From Bdellovibrionales bacterium CG10_big_fil_rev_8_21_14_0_10_45_34 (lineage in GTDB: Bacteria > Bdellovibrionota > Bdellovibrionia > Bdellovibrionales > 1-14-0-10-45-34), in assembly GCA_002778785.1 (NCBI GenBank), contig PEZS01000006.1, positions 56,652 through 120,651 on the forward strand: DNA of 64,000 bases, read 5' to 3'. Position 1 is the stretch's first letter; each line of letters begins with the position of its first letter. Under the pieces are notes generated by a model. It ran no database searches and was not told where the DNA came from. It saw only the letters and a program-made list of their open reading frames with translations. This document shows positions 53,283 to 62,116 of this stretch, piece by piece. A program made the position numbers and the translations under genes.

Positions 53283-54863
53283 CTAAGGAAGTTTTTCGTC
53301 TTGAATATCCATAACTACAACTTTGTGATCAGAAATGGCCTCATACTGAGTCTCTTCCATGCCGCGAAGGTTTACCACAGTTTCGTGTCTGTGAGGCCCA
53401 AAACCAAAAATGTAGTTTTTTACAGCCGTGGGTCTTCTTGTGCGAATTGCGAATCCGTCGCTTCGCGCTGGAATTATTCTTCCTTCTTGGTCAGCCCACG
53501 AAGTCGTAAACCCTTCCTTAAACAGAGGATTTGATTTTTGGGGGCCGCCCGTCATTGCTAACCAGTTGGAGCCGCTATAATCATCGGATTTCGAATTAGG
53601 CTTTATATAGTTTCCAGGATTTGGGGCATAGAAACCACTTTCTCTAAGAACATCTATATCTGTAGATGTAAGGCTCAAATCGACATTCCAGTCTCCACCC
53701 AAAAGCAACGTAGCATTCTTATGGTGCGGCAAACTTTGAATTCTTTGAACAATAGACATGGTAGCGGTTAGTTCTCGCCTGCGAATCTCTTGCATTCGCC
53801 TTGCCCATGTCGGATCAGGCCTTGAGCCCCGGCTCGACTTTAAATGGAGTCCACCAATTATGAAGAGACACTCACCGCTCGAGTTATAGATGCCTAAAAA
53901 AGGCGGCACTCTGTAAAACTGCGAAGCAAGCAGCTGGGCTTCTTCGCTGTCCATGCCCATTTCTCTTTCGTAAAGCGCTGACACCGTTAGATGAGCGTCT
54001 TCAAAGGCCCTTCTTCGCACAAGAATGAGGGTCTTGCTGTACTCATTTGATGAATAGGTGCGCGCTAATTGGGTCTCCATTTCATGGGCACTCAAGTCTC
54101 TGATATCAGATCGAATAAATTTCTCTTGAGGATCTTGGGGCCTCGCAGGGGGCGGCGAATTAGACAGTTTTGAAGGTTGATCTCGCAGTTGGTTACTACC
54201 GAGAGTTGGTTCCTGAGTTGCTTCATTTGAGAGACCGGTAGATGGCATTGCCGATGTGAAAGAGCCCACCGCAATGTAGTTGTTCCGAAGTTCAGTCGCG
54301 CTAAATGAAGGGTAGTCCTCTAGTTTGTCGACTTCGGAGAGTACTATTATGTCGGACTCAGACTCTAAAATAATACTCGCAAGTCTCTTAAGAGCTCGGC
54401 TCTGTGCGCCCTGTGAGGCCACTTCGTAGTTGGCAATTGGCCGCCCATTTATGGTTTTCGGAAACCCGTAACGTCGCTCAGAATTAAAATGTTGGGCATT
54501 AAGAGCCATAACCCTCATTTGGCTTTGATGTTTTTCAGGAAACTGAATTAACCCCCTGGTTGGTGCTGTTTTTACATATCCGGCCGGTGCAAAACCATGA
54601 TTATCAGTTTTTTTAAAGAGCGTTATATGGGGGTCGAAAAGTCGAAAGGGATTCTGAGGTGTCTCTGAAAAGATACTGCAGACGTGGGGTCCTCGCTCAA
54701 CGCTCGGTCTAATCGAGGGGACCGGCGACGCCGAGGAGGTAGCGTTTGCATGTGCCGACCATGGCGAGCAAAACAAAATACAAACAGAAAGTAGTGCAAA
54801 AAGCTTCAACGCCTTTGCGGCAAACATGTTGCTCAAAAATATTTTATGCCCCGTCTGAAACAT
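53283..54863 (-). CDS. Secreted endonuclease/exonuclease/phosphatase-fold protein
   Basis: A 526-residue secreted protein of the EEP superfamily (DNase I, sphingomyelinase, phosphoinositide phosphatase). After a signal peptide (ALKLFALLSVCILFCSPWSAHA) the core motifs occur in order: RVMALNAQHF with the Asn, IIVLSEVDKL with the metal-binding Glu, GGLHLKSSRG with a catalytic His, LLLGGDWNVDLS, and the terminal ISDHKVVV Asp-His. A Ser/Pro/Gln-rich insert (about 210-255) and a charged helical insert separate the first two and the middle motifs. The substrate may be nucleic acid or phospholipid. ATG start with GGGGGAG upstream. Next to it on the same strand but opposite side, 54864-55114 is gene-free with no clear structure. 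Confidence 0.82.
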   Translation of the reverse strand: MFQTGHKIFLSNMFAAKALKLFALLSVCILFCSPWSAHANATSSASPVPSIRPSVERGPHVCSIFSETPQNPFRLFDPHITLFKKTDNHGFAPAGYVKTAPTRGLIQFPEKHQSQMRVMALNAQHFNSERRYGFPKTINGRPIANYEVASQGAQSRALKRLASIILESESDIIVLSEVDKLEDYPSFSATELRNNYIAVGSFTSAMPSTGLSNEATQEPTLGSNQLRDQPSKLSNSPPPARPQDPQEKFIRSDIRDLSAHEMETQLARTYSSNEYSKTLILVRRRAFEDAHLTVSALYEREMGMDSEEAQLLASQFYRVPPFLGIYNSSGECLFIIGGLHLKSSRGSRPDPTWARRMQEIRRRELTATMSIVQRIQSLPHHKNATLLLGGDWNVDLSLTSTDIDVLRESGFYAPNPGNYIKPNSKSDDYSGSNWLAMTGGPQKSNPLFKEGFTTSWADQEGRIIPARSDGFAIRTRRPTAVKNYIFGFGPHRHETVVNLRGMEETQYEAISDHKVVVMDIQDEKLP

Positions 54864-55114
54864 TGCGGCTCCCCCTTTGAGTGCCTACCACTTTTTTCGG
54901 ATGCAGTAGGTCAAAACACTTTCTTATGGTTCTAAAATCCAACACCCTTTAAACGAACTCAACCGTAGCGAATATAAATATGCATCAGGTTAAAGTGAAA
55001 CCAATCTAAGAAACCCGGATAGGCTGCAACCTAAAATGAAACCACTCGAGAACCTAGAGTTTCCGATGAGTTAGCACTTTATTTGAATTTTTTTCAGACT
55101 CAAAAAGCCGAAAA

Positions 55115-55849
55115 CTAACGGACAATGATGACTTCCGTCCGGTTGTTGCGTTCTTTTGAGGATTCGGGGTTTCGAACGAGGGGTTTGTTATCTGCATAAG
55201 CGGCCATAGATATTTTCTCTATAGGAAAACCGCTAATTTCAACAACAAAACGAAGAAGGCTTGTGGCCCGTGCAGAAGTGAGATTCCAAAGATTTCCGAC
55301 TGCTTTAGAAAAACGCGTGTTATTGGCGGCATGACCTTCAACAATAATTTGTTCGGCTCCTTGCACGAGAATTGCCAAAATGGTTTTTAACGACTCAAAA
55401 ACTTCGCGGCGAAGTTTTTCATTTTCGCTCAAAAAAAGCATCTCGTTGTTAAAGGCAATGTGCAATCCTTGGTCGTCGCGGTATATGCCAACAATTATTT
55501 CGTCTAACACTTCCTTTTTGACTGCGCTTGCAAGCTGAGTGCGGATTTGATCTTCGAGCTCGGCTCCAATACGCCCCCTTGGGAATAAATTTATCGGTGG
55601 AGGTATAGGGCTTCCTAATGGGTCAAATCGATTGTGATCGCCTTGTCCTGAAGTGCCAGGAAGCTGCACAAGAGCAGCGAATGCTGCTCGAATGGATTCT
55701 TCAAACTGTTTTTGCTTCTCCTCATCGTGGGTGGATGTGGCATAAAGTACCGTGAAAAAAGCAAAAAGAAGAGTGATGAAGTCTGCATAAGAGACAAGCC
55801 ATCTCTCTAAGTTGGGCTCTTCATCGTGCGACCGACGTTTGCGATTCAT
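55115..55849 (-). CDS. motB: Flagellar stator protein MotB
   Basis: A 244-residue MotB. The conserved WLVSYADFITLLFAFF segment carries the ion-binding Asp23. The OmpA-like peptidoglycan-binding domain covers about 130-244 (FLSENEKLRREVFESL, IIVEGHAANN, NLTSARATSLLRFVV, NNRTEVIIV). GHAANN takes the place of GHTDxx. It is one base after motA and forms the canonical flbD-motA-motB run. Confidence 0.94.
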   Translation of the reverse strand: MNRKRRSHDEEPNLERWLVSYADFITLLFAFFTVLYATSTHDEEKQKQFEESIRAAFAALVQLPGTSGQGDHNRFDPLGSPIPPPINLFPRGRIGAELEDQIRTQLASAVKKEVLDEIIVGIYRDDQGLHIAFNNEMLFLSENEKLRREVFESLKTILAILVQGAEQIIVEGHAANNTRFSKAVGNLWNLTSARATSLLRFVVEISGFPIEKISMAAYADNKPLVRNPESSKERNNRTEVIIVR

Positions 55850-56617
55850 TTATGTTCGGCCTTTTGAGCGACTTTGACTCTTATAACTCTCTAGCTTTTC
55901 TCTTAAGAGATGGGGGTTAATACCTGCAAGAATGCCAAGTGCGCCTTCGAGGATCATTTCTTTTGCAATGGACTCTTCTTGAACTTTTCGCTTTAGCTTG
56001 TTGCCAAGTGGGATAAAGAAAAGATTCGCAGAGCCAATACCGTATACCGTGGCCACAAAGGCGATCGCGATACCAGAGCCAAGCTTAGCTGTATCCGTAA
56101 GATTCTCCATAACATGTATCAAGCCGAGCACCGCACCGATGATACCTATTGTAGGAGCAAACCCTCCCGCCTCGGAGAAAACTTTTGCACCGGCAATTCG
56201 GCGCTCTTCGCTCATTGCGATTTCCGTTTCAAAAACGCTTCGAATGTGCGCCGGGTCTACGCCGTCAATAACGAACCGAAAAATATTCTGCATGTAAGAA
56301 TTAGAGAACTTCGGTATGCGAGACTCCAAAGCCAAGATGGATTGCTTACGGGCAATATGTGCTGACTCCGATATTTCCTCAATGAGACTATCGATATCGA
56401 ATTCTTTGGAATCCTTGAAAGCTCTTGGCAGTAAATTACCAGCCATTCTAAGATCAGCAGGTGGAGCACTGACAAGGACGGCTCCAAGCGTACCGCCAAA
56501 CACGATAATGGCAGCCGTGAGTTGTATCAGCGAGTTCACATGACCGCCTTCAAGAATTTGCCCAAACAGAATGGCTCCAACCCCTAAAACAACTCCAAAA
56601 ATACTTGCTCTATCCAC
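55850..56617 (-). CDS. motA: Flagellar stator protein MotA
   Basis: A 255-residue MotA of the Bdellovibrio/Aquifex/Bacillus type, without the N-terminal extension of E. coli MotA. It starts MDRASIFGVVLGVGAILFGQILEGG, a hallmark. The conserved proline is in GGFAPTIGIIGAVLGLIHVM, and the charged cytoplasmic loop (about 75-150) contacts FliG. It pairs with MotB to form the ion channel driving the flagellum. Confidence 0.95.
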   Translation of the reverse strand: MDRASIFGVVLGVGAILFGQILEGGHVNSLIQLTAAIIVFGGTLGAVLVSAPPADLRMAGNLLPRAFKDSKEFDIDSLIEEISESAHIARKQSILALESRIPKFSNSYMQNIFRFVIDGVDPAHIRSVFETEIAMSEERRIAGAKVFSEAGGFAPTIGIIGAVLGLIHVMENLTDTAKLGSGIAIAFVATVYGIGSANLFFIPLGNKLKRKVQEESIAKEMILEGALGILAGINPHLLREKLESYKSQSRSKGRT

Positions 56618-56618
56618 G

Positions 56619-56849
56619 CTACCCCTCGCTCAATGACAATCTATGGTTCAAAATATCTCGGAAAGGCCCTACAAAAATTTTCTGTCGATAATCTAAGATC
56701 AACTGAGCAATCTCCTGGGCAGACTCCTTTACTAGCAAGGTTTCGCCGTCTCTAAACTGAATGCGCGAATCGGGACCTGGATCAACCGACTGCACCAAAT
56801 CGGGGTTGAGAAGAATTTTTCGTCCATCCATGCGCGTAAGCTCAATCAT
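56619..56849 (-). CDS. flbD: FlbD-family flagellar protein
   Basis: A 76-residue protein matching the short FlbD family of Gram-positives, spirochaetes and deltaproteobacteria: MIELTRMDGRKILLNPDLVQSV, the DGETLLVKES core and AQLILDYRQKI. It is not the Caulobacter regulator of the same name. It usually lies next to motA, as here. The family's function is unclear but is linked to motility. Confidence 0.9.
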   Translation of the reverse strand: MIELTRMDGRKILLNPDLVQSVDPGPDSRIQFRDGETLLVKESAQEIAQLILDYRQKIFVGPFRDILNHRLSLSEG

Positions 56850-56993
56850 GAAATCTATTCTGACACGAACTCACTCAATTGGTAAAAGAGCACATCTAGA
56901 CAAAAGTCTGAGTTCCTTCTAAGTATTGTGGGTACTGAATTCGTTCAACCTATATTAGCCTAGGGAACAGGCAGTAATCGGGATGGGTAGTTT

Positions 56994-57557
56994 TTGAAAA
57001 CATGGGATGCAGAATTGTTTTACTGGATCAATGGTGGGTGGTCTGCCGAGTGGTGGGATCCGTTCTGGATTGCAATGAGCGATCTGCACAAAATTGGTTG
57101 GTTTGCCTGGGGTATAATACCGGCGGCGGTATTGCTGATACTCTTAAAATATCGCGCCTCTGGGTTGGCATTTCTGCTCGGCCTGTTGTTATCACTTGGT
57201 GCTGCGGATTTAGTTGCCTACCGAGGGGTTAAGATTTGGATTAAGCGTCCAAGGCCAGAGGTACAAGGGTTACAAGTTCAGTTAAAAACCATCTCGCACT
57301 CTGGGTACAGCTTTCCGTCAAATCATGCGGCAAATACGATGGCTATGGCGGTTTACTCCTGCATCTTTAACCCCGTACTCGGCGCTTTTATGTTATTGGG
57401 TGCGTTGCTCGTCGGCTTAAGCCGAATCTACGTGGGGGTGCACTTTCCGTTAGATGTACTTTCAGGATGGGCCATCGGGGCATTTTTAGGGCTTATCATT
57501 GGAAGAGTTTATCTTCGTTCAGTTCTTAAACGCATCAAAAGCGCGGCTTTCGTTTAA
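56994..57557 (+). CDS. PAP2-family membrane phosphatase
   Basis: A 188-codon gene from TTG for a six-helix membrane protein with all three PAP2 motifs: KIWIKRPRP, YSFPSNHAAN and SRIYVGVHFPLDVLSG (two catalytic His). Relatives remove phosphate from undecaprenyl diphosphate or phosphatidate in the periplasmic leaflet. The size and motif spacing fit a BacA-independent undecaprenyl-diphosphatase role but do not prove it. 23 bases separate it from the epimerase gene. Confidence 0.9.
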   Translation: MKTWDAELFYWINGGWSAEWWDPFWIAMSDLHKIGWFAWGIIPAAVLLILLKYRASGLAFLLGLLLSLGAADLVAYRGVKIWIKRPRPEVQGLQVQLKTISHSGYSFPSNHAANTMAMAVYSCIFNPVLGAFMLLGALLVGLSRIYVGVHFPLDVLSGWAIGAFLGLIIGRVYLRSVLKRIKSAAFV

Positions 57558-57580
57558 CTCGAATTCCTATAGGGTAGGTT

Positions 57581-58555
57581 ATGAATAAAATATTGGTCAC
57601 CGGGGCGTCTGGATTTATTGGGAAGAGACTTCTCGAAAAACTTATAGAAAGTTCAGGGGGCTCGATTCGCGTGCTTGGTAGAAAAGAGAATCCAAATTGG
57701 GCGGCGACGGGGGTTGAGTTCATCAAGGGCGACATCACCGACGTTACTTCGGTGGAAAAAGCTGTGAGGGGTGTGGATTTTGTATACCACCTTGCCGGGC
57801 TTATTGCGTACAAGGCTTCCGAGCGTCAAAAAATGGAAGACATCAATGTTGGCGGCACAAAAAATATCGGTGAAGCTTGCGTTAAGTACGGAGTCAAAAA
57901 GCTTGTTTATATGAGCAGTGTTTGTGCTATCGGCGCGAGTGAAACTCCACAAGCTCTAGATGAGAACTCAGAGTACACCATCGGCAAATACAACTTGGGA
58001 TATTTTGAGACAAAACGGAAATCAGAAATCGAGCTAAAGAAGTTGATTGGCGAGAAGGGTTTAGACGCTGTTTTTGTGAATCCATCAACAGTTTACGGCA
58101 AAGGCGATGTCGAAAAAGGCAGTCGCTCAGCGCAGGTGAAGGTGGCGCAAGGCCGCTTTAAGTTTTACGCTCCCGGCGGGGTGAGTATTGCGGATCTTGA
58201 TAGCGTGGTTGCAGCGACACTCAAAGCGCGTGAAGTCGGCAGAACTGGGGAGCGATATATTTTGAGCGGTGATAACATCACCATCAAACAACTCTTTGAA
58301 ATGATTGCAGCTGAGGCAGGAGTAGAAGCGCCGAAGATTCGATTGCCTCGTTCAGTTCTCATGGCGCTGGGTCACATAGGAGATTTTGCCACAAGTTTAG
58401 GATTAAAAGGCGGGTTCAGTTTAGAGAACGCGATCAGTTCGAGTTTGTTTCATTGGTTTAATCACGACAAGGCAAAGCGTGAACTCGGTTACAATCCTTT
58501 GCCCGCACGAGAAGCCATTAAACACTCCGTGCAATATTTTCTGCAGAACAAATAA
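57581..58555 (+). CDS. NAD-dependent epimerase/dehydratase (extended SDR)
   Basis: A 324-residue extended short-chain dehydrogenase: nucleotide-binding GASGFIG (8-14), VYHLAGL, KLVYMSSVCAIG with the active Ser, YFETKRKSE as the YxxxK pair, VNPSTVYGKGD and a C-terminal substrate domain. It resembles dihydroflavonol-4-reductase/hopanoid-associated epimerases (HpnA-like). Start ATG with GTAGG upstream. With the PAP2 gene it may act in lipid or isoprenoid envelope metabolism; the substrate is not evident. Confidence 0.88.
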   Translation: MNKILVTGASGFIGKRLLEKLIESSGGSIRVLGRKENPNWAATGVEFIKGDITDVTSVEKAVRGVDFVYHLAGLIAYKASERQKMEDINVGGTKNIGEACVKYGVKKLVYMSSVCAIGASETPQALDENSEYTIGKYNLGYFETKRKSEIELKKLIGEKGLDAVFVNPSTVYGKGDVEKGSRSAQVKVAQGRFKFYAPGGVSIADLDSVVAATLKAREVGRTGERYILSGDNITIKQLFEMIAAEAGVEAPKIRLPRSVLMALGHIGDFATSLGLKGGFSLENAISSSLFHWFNHDKAKRELGYNPLPAREAIKHSVQYFLQNK

Positions 58556-58592
58556 CAGCGTAAGTGTTTGGTTCCTGAAAATCTTTTCCGAA

Positions 58593-59453
58593 CTACTGAT
58601 TGATGGCGGCGGGGGCGCCGGTGCGAGCCTTGAAAAAAGCCATTGCAGCAAGTGTGACGACAAAAGGCATTGCTGTTAAGAACTGCGAAGGAAGTACTTC
58701 TACATTCATACCCTGAAGTTGAATCTGTAGGGCATCAAGTATTCCAAAGGCTGCACATGCCGCAAACGTTGTTACTGGTTTCCAGCGGCCCAATATGAGA
58801 GCGGCAAGAGCAAGAAATCCGCGTCCGGCACTCATTTGATTCACATAGCCTGCGCCTTCTGAAATGCTCAAATAAACTCCGCCCAAGGCACAGATCAAAC
58901 CACCGGCAACGACGCTAAAGAATCGCACTTTGGTTGGCAAAACTCCCGTCGAACTCAGCGCAGTAGGGTTTTCTCCGGCTGCCCTTAAGTAAAGACCCCA
59001 TTTTGTTTGAAACAAAAACCAATGGGTGAAGACGAAAAGCGAAACGGCTACAACGCTAAAAAGAATCGTGGAATCGAGACGTTCAGAAATTTCAAGGCGA
59101 GGCGTTGAGCCAGTGACTCCAAATAGTGTTCTGGTCATCACCGGTAAGAATCCAATGGCAAGGAAGTTAATGCCGGTGCCGACCACAATGTGGTCGCCTC
59201 GTCCAAAGATACAAGTGAAAGCAAACAATCCGGCGATAAGAGCACCGGCCAAAAGCCCTGCTAAGAGACCGAGCCAAGGATTGTGCGTGAGAGCCGTTAC
59301 GGCGGCAGCTGCGAAGGCTGAAGTTAAAAGCTTTCCTTCAAGTGCAATATTGGCGACTCCGCTCTTTTCACTCCATAGACCGCCCAAAGAAGCCAATAGC
59401 AAGGGCAAACTTAGTCGCCAACTAGAAGCTATCAACTCTATCAAAGCTTGCAT
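58593..59453 (-). CDS. BMP-type ABC importer permease (second permease)
   Basis: A 287-codon membrane permease of the branched-chain/ribose-type BPD_transp_2 fold, close to the YufQ/NupQ family. Features are LLASLGGLWSEKSGVANIALEGKLL at the N-terminus and GAGYVNQMSAGRGFLALAALILGRWKP. The ATG at 59453 has GGGAG five bases upstream and is preferred to the GTG at 59465. It works with the next three genes to import nucleosides or related solutes. Confidence 0.9.
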   Translation of the reverse strand: MQALIELIASSWRLSLPLLLASLGGLWSEKSGVANIALEGKLLTSAFAAAAVTALTHNPWLGLLAGLLAGALIAGLFAFTCIFGRGDHIVVGTGINFLAIGFLPVMTRTLFGVTGSTPRLEISERLDSTILFSVVAVSLFVFTHWFLFQTKWGLYLRAAGENPTALSSTGVLPTKVRFFSVVAGGLICALGGVYLSISEGAGYVNQMSAGRGFLALAALILGRWKPVTTFAACAAFGILDALQIQLQGMNVEVLPSQFLTAMPFVVTLAAMAFFKARTGAPAAINQ

Positions 59454-59474
59454 GAATTCTCCCACGTCTAAAAC

Positions 59475-60503
59475 TCAAACCTTTCTTTTCACAAACCGAT
59501 TCCGGAGGCTTCCCAGCCAATGGGAAATCCCCGACTGAGAGCTGAGGATTAAAATTATAAGAGCTTGAATGACGAACGAAAAATCTTTGCTGACGTTTTC
59601 TGTATCAATATCAAGATCGATAGCCCCTTTTGTGAGAGCTCCAAAAAACAGTGCTGAAAAAATAATCAGGACCGGATTAGCTCTTGATATGAGTGCGACG
59701 GCGATCCCAAAGAAACCCGCACCACTCATGAAATTTTCCTTCAAATAAAGAGCATCGCCCAAAAGAAAATTCAAAGAGGCCATCCCCGCGAATCCCCCAG
59801 CAACAAATAGAGAAGCAATTTGATTATTGTCCAAATTGACTCCTAATCGCCGGGCAAACTCAGGAGCCTCCCCAGTGAGTCGTTGCTCAAGCCCAAACCG
59901 AGTGCGCTTTGCTATCCACCAGGCTAAGACGGCGGTCAATATCGAAAAGAAAAACATCCAGTTGGCAGAGCTGTCACTGATGTTGAGGGCCGGTAGTCTG
60001 TAAGACTCGCTGAGTGGCAAAGTTTGCGGTGAGGCGGAGCTTCTGTCGCGAAATGGTTCTACGACCATAAAAGCCAACAACGCGTAGGCCACATAGTTTA
60101 AGAGTATAGTGATAAGCACTTCATGAGTGCCTCTCTTTGCCCGAAACCAACCAGCAATTGCACCCCAGGCGCCTGCTCCGACAAAGCATGCAATCACCAC
60201 TACGAAGCTGGCCACCAACGGGTTTAATTCCTTAAGAAAATGGCCGACCAAGTAGGCACAGAGACCCCCGATTGCCATTTGCCCTTCTGCGCCGATATTG
60301 AAAAGCCCAGCACGCAGAGCCCAAGAAACACTTAGGCCTGTCATTATAAGCGGCGTTGCCAGATAAATCGTGTATCCAGCAGCATCAAGACTTCCAAAGC
60401 TTCCTACAACGAGAATGCGAGCCACGGTGAGTGGATTTTCGCCGACGACTAACACACTCATAAGTGCGAGAATGGTTGAAGCAACTCCGAGCAGAACTTT
60501 CAC
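59475..60503 (-). CDS. BMP-type ABC importer permease (first permease)
   Basis: A 342-residue permease of the YufP/NupP type: TPLIMTGLSVSWALRAGLFNIGAEGQMAIGGL is the family hallmark, followed by AKRGTHEVLITILLNYVA, the cytoplasmic coupling segment. About nine hydrophobic segments. Its GTG start overlaps the ATPase stop (GTGA). In B. subtilis the NupNOPQ system imports guanosine and other nucleosides. Confidence 0.91.
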   Translation of the reverse strand: MKVLLGVASTILALMSVLVVGENPLTVARILVVGSFGSLDAAGYTIYLATPLIMTGLSVSWALRAGLFNIGAEGQMAIGGLCAYLVGHFLKELNPLVASFVVVIACFVGAGAWGAIAGWFRAKRGTHEVLITILLNYVAYALLAFMVVEPFRDRSSASPQTLPLSESYRLPALNISDSSANWMFFFSILTAVLAWWIAKRTRFGLEQRLTGEAPEFARRLGVNLDNNQIASLFVAGGFAGMASLNFLLGDALYLKENFMSGAGFFGIAVALISRANPVLIIFSALFFGALTKGAIDLDIDTENVSKDFSFVIQALIILILSSQSGISHWLGSLRNRFVKRKV

Positions 60504-62029
60504 TCTTTAACTCCGGTCATCAACTGGCCAATAGTGTTTACGTTGTAAGGAGGTGTTAGCGCCACTGAGAGACTACCCGAGTAGATAACATGAATCTTGT
60601 GGCAAAGACTGAAAAGTTCTTCTAGATCAGCGCTAAAAAGAAGGCTTGCTCCCCCCGCTAGTGCATGAGCTCGAAGGAGCTCGTGGATATGTTCCGTCGA
60701 CTTAAGGTCAACTCCTCGAGTGGGCTGGTGACATATTAAAAGTTTTGGTTTTCGCAGCAGCGCCTCTCTCGCAAAAACAAGCTTCTGTTGGTTACCGCCA
60801 CTCATCGATACGATCTGGGTCGACAAAGAGGGATACGCAACAGACATCTCTTTTAAAGAGGCAATAGCTTCGTCGTAAGGTCTGGCGAAATCAACAAGCC
60901 CCCTCGGGGTGTAAGTTGTTGGAAGTCCAACTACAGTGTTGATATAAACCGACTCCTGACACCACAAACTTTGTGAGTGCCGGTCTTGTGCTATAAAACC
61001 AACTCCTAGGTTCCTAATTTCTTTGGTAGAAAGTTTGCATATCTCTTCGCCCATAATTTTGGCGGATCCCGTATAGGGCTCAAGGCCCAACAAAACATTC
61101 ACAAGCAGAGATTGACCACTTCCTTCGACGCCAGCTATGCCGATTATTTCTCCGGCATTGAGCTCAAGTTCTAATTGCGATAAGTTCGACTGAGAAAATG
61201 CGTTCTCGGCAGAAAGCTTAAGGCTGAGAAGGTTGTTCGGCAGATCACTTTGCACTTCTAGGTTTGGGGACTGAATTGGCTTTTCAGACAAGGAAGCTGC
61301 CTTCATCTCACCCATTAAGAGGGACACGACATCACTTTCTTTTGAATCGGCGATTTGGCCCGTTTTTACAAGTTCGCCTTTTCTGAGTACCGCGTAAGAA
61401 TCACAAACAGAAAAAACCTCCGCCACTTTGTGAGTAACAATAACAATGGTTTTTCCGGATAACTTGAGCTGTTTAAGTACGCTAAAGAATTCTGTCTTCT
61501 CTGACGGAGAAAGTACGGCCGTAGGTTCATCTAAAAACAGAATATCTGCCCCCCCATAAAGAAGCTTTACAATCTCGAGGCGTTGTTTTTGGCCGACACT
61601 GAGATCTCTCACAAACAAATCAGGATTTAATTCAAACGAAGCAGAAGGGAGAACCTTTCTTACGTCATTCAAGATTGCGTCTTTATCGAAGACCCCAATA
61701 GCACTCGTCGGAGCACCAGATAACAAAATATTCTCATAGACCGTTAAATTTTCTACCAGAGAAAAGTGTTGTTCTAACAACCCAACACCAAAGTTTTTTG
61801 CTTTCATTGGATTTATCGGAAAGGCTCTTTCGCCTTTTATAAAGAGGCTTCCAGAATCACTTTTGTAGAGGCCAAATAGACACTTTAAGAGAGTTGATTT
61901 TCCGGCGCCGTTTTCGCCAAGAAGCCCAAGCACTTCACCTTTTCGCACTTTAACTGAGCACGGTTTTAAGGCCTGAAAATCTCCAAACCTTTTAGATATG
62001 TCATTAGCTATTATGGCCCATTCATTCAT
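60500..62029 (-). CDS. BMP-type ABC importer ATPase with two nucleotide-binding domains
   Basis: A tandem ABC ATPase of 510 residues from the ATG at 62029; a TTG at 62107 would add 26 residues unlike the family, though neither start has a clear ribosome site. Domain 1 has GENGAGKSTLLKCLFG, LSVGQKQRLEIVKLL and ILFLDEPTAVL. Domain 2 is weaker: its Walker A reads GVEGSGQSLLVN without the usual lysine, and its Walker B is LLICHQPTRGVD, with His-Gln where the catalytic Asp-Glu-type pair is expected. As in many NupO/RbsA-like proteins, the second domain is probably non-hydrolytic. Confidence 0.9.
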   Translation of the reverse strand: MNEWAIIANDISKRFGDFQALKPCSVKVRKGEVLGLLGENGAGKSTLLKCLFGLYKSDSGSLFIKGERAFPINPMKAKNFGVGLLEQHFSLVENLTVYENILLSGAPTSAIGVFDKDAILNDVRKVLPSASFELNPDLFVRDLSVGQKQRLEIVKLLYGGADILFLDEPTAVLSPSEKTEFFSVLKQLKLSGKTIVIVTHKVAEVFSVCDSYAVLRKGELVKTGQIADSKESDVVSLLMGEMKAASLSEKPIQSPNLEVQSDLPNNLLSLKLSAENAFSQSNLSQLELELNAGEIIGIAGVEGSGQSLLVNVLLGLEPYTGSAKIMGEEICKLSTKEIRNLGVGFIAQDRHSQSLWCQESVYINTVVGLPTTYTPRGLVDFARPYDEAIASLKEMSVAYPSLSTQIVSMSGGNQQKLVFAREALLRKPKLLICHQPTRGVDLKSTEHIHELLRAHALAGGASLLFSADLEELFSLCHKIHVIYSGSLSVALTPPYNVNTIGQLMTGVKE

Positions 62030-62116
62030 AACATGAGTGCCAGCGGGTTCACTGATTGACCTGACGGTGAGGCTTTGAGATGAGTGGGTCACTTTTGGAT
62101 CAGTCAAAATTGAAAC

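Noticed and set aside
55115-56617. Treating this MotAB pair as part of the unusual machine.
   Set aside because: It follows flbD in the ordinary flagellar order and is far from the FliF/FliG-like hybrid.
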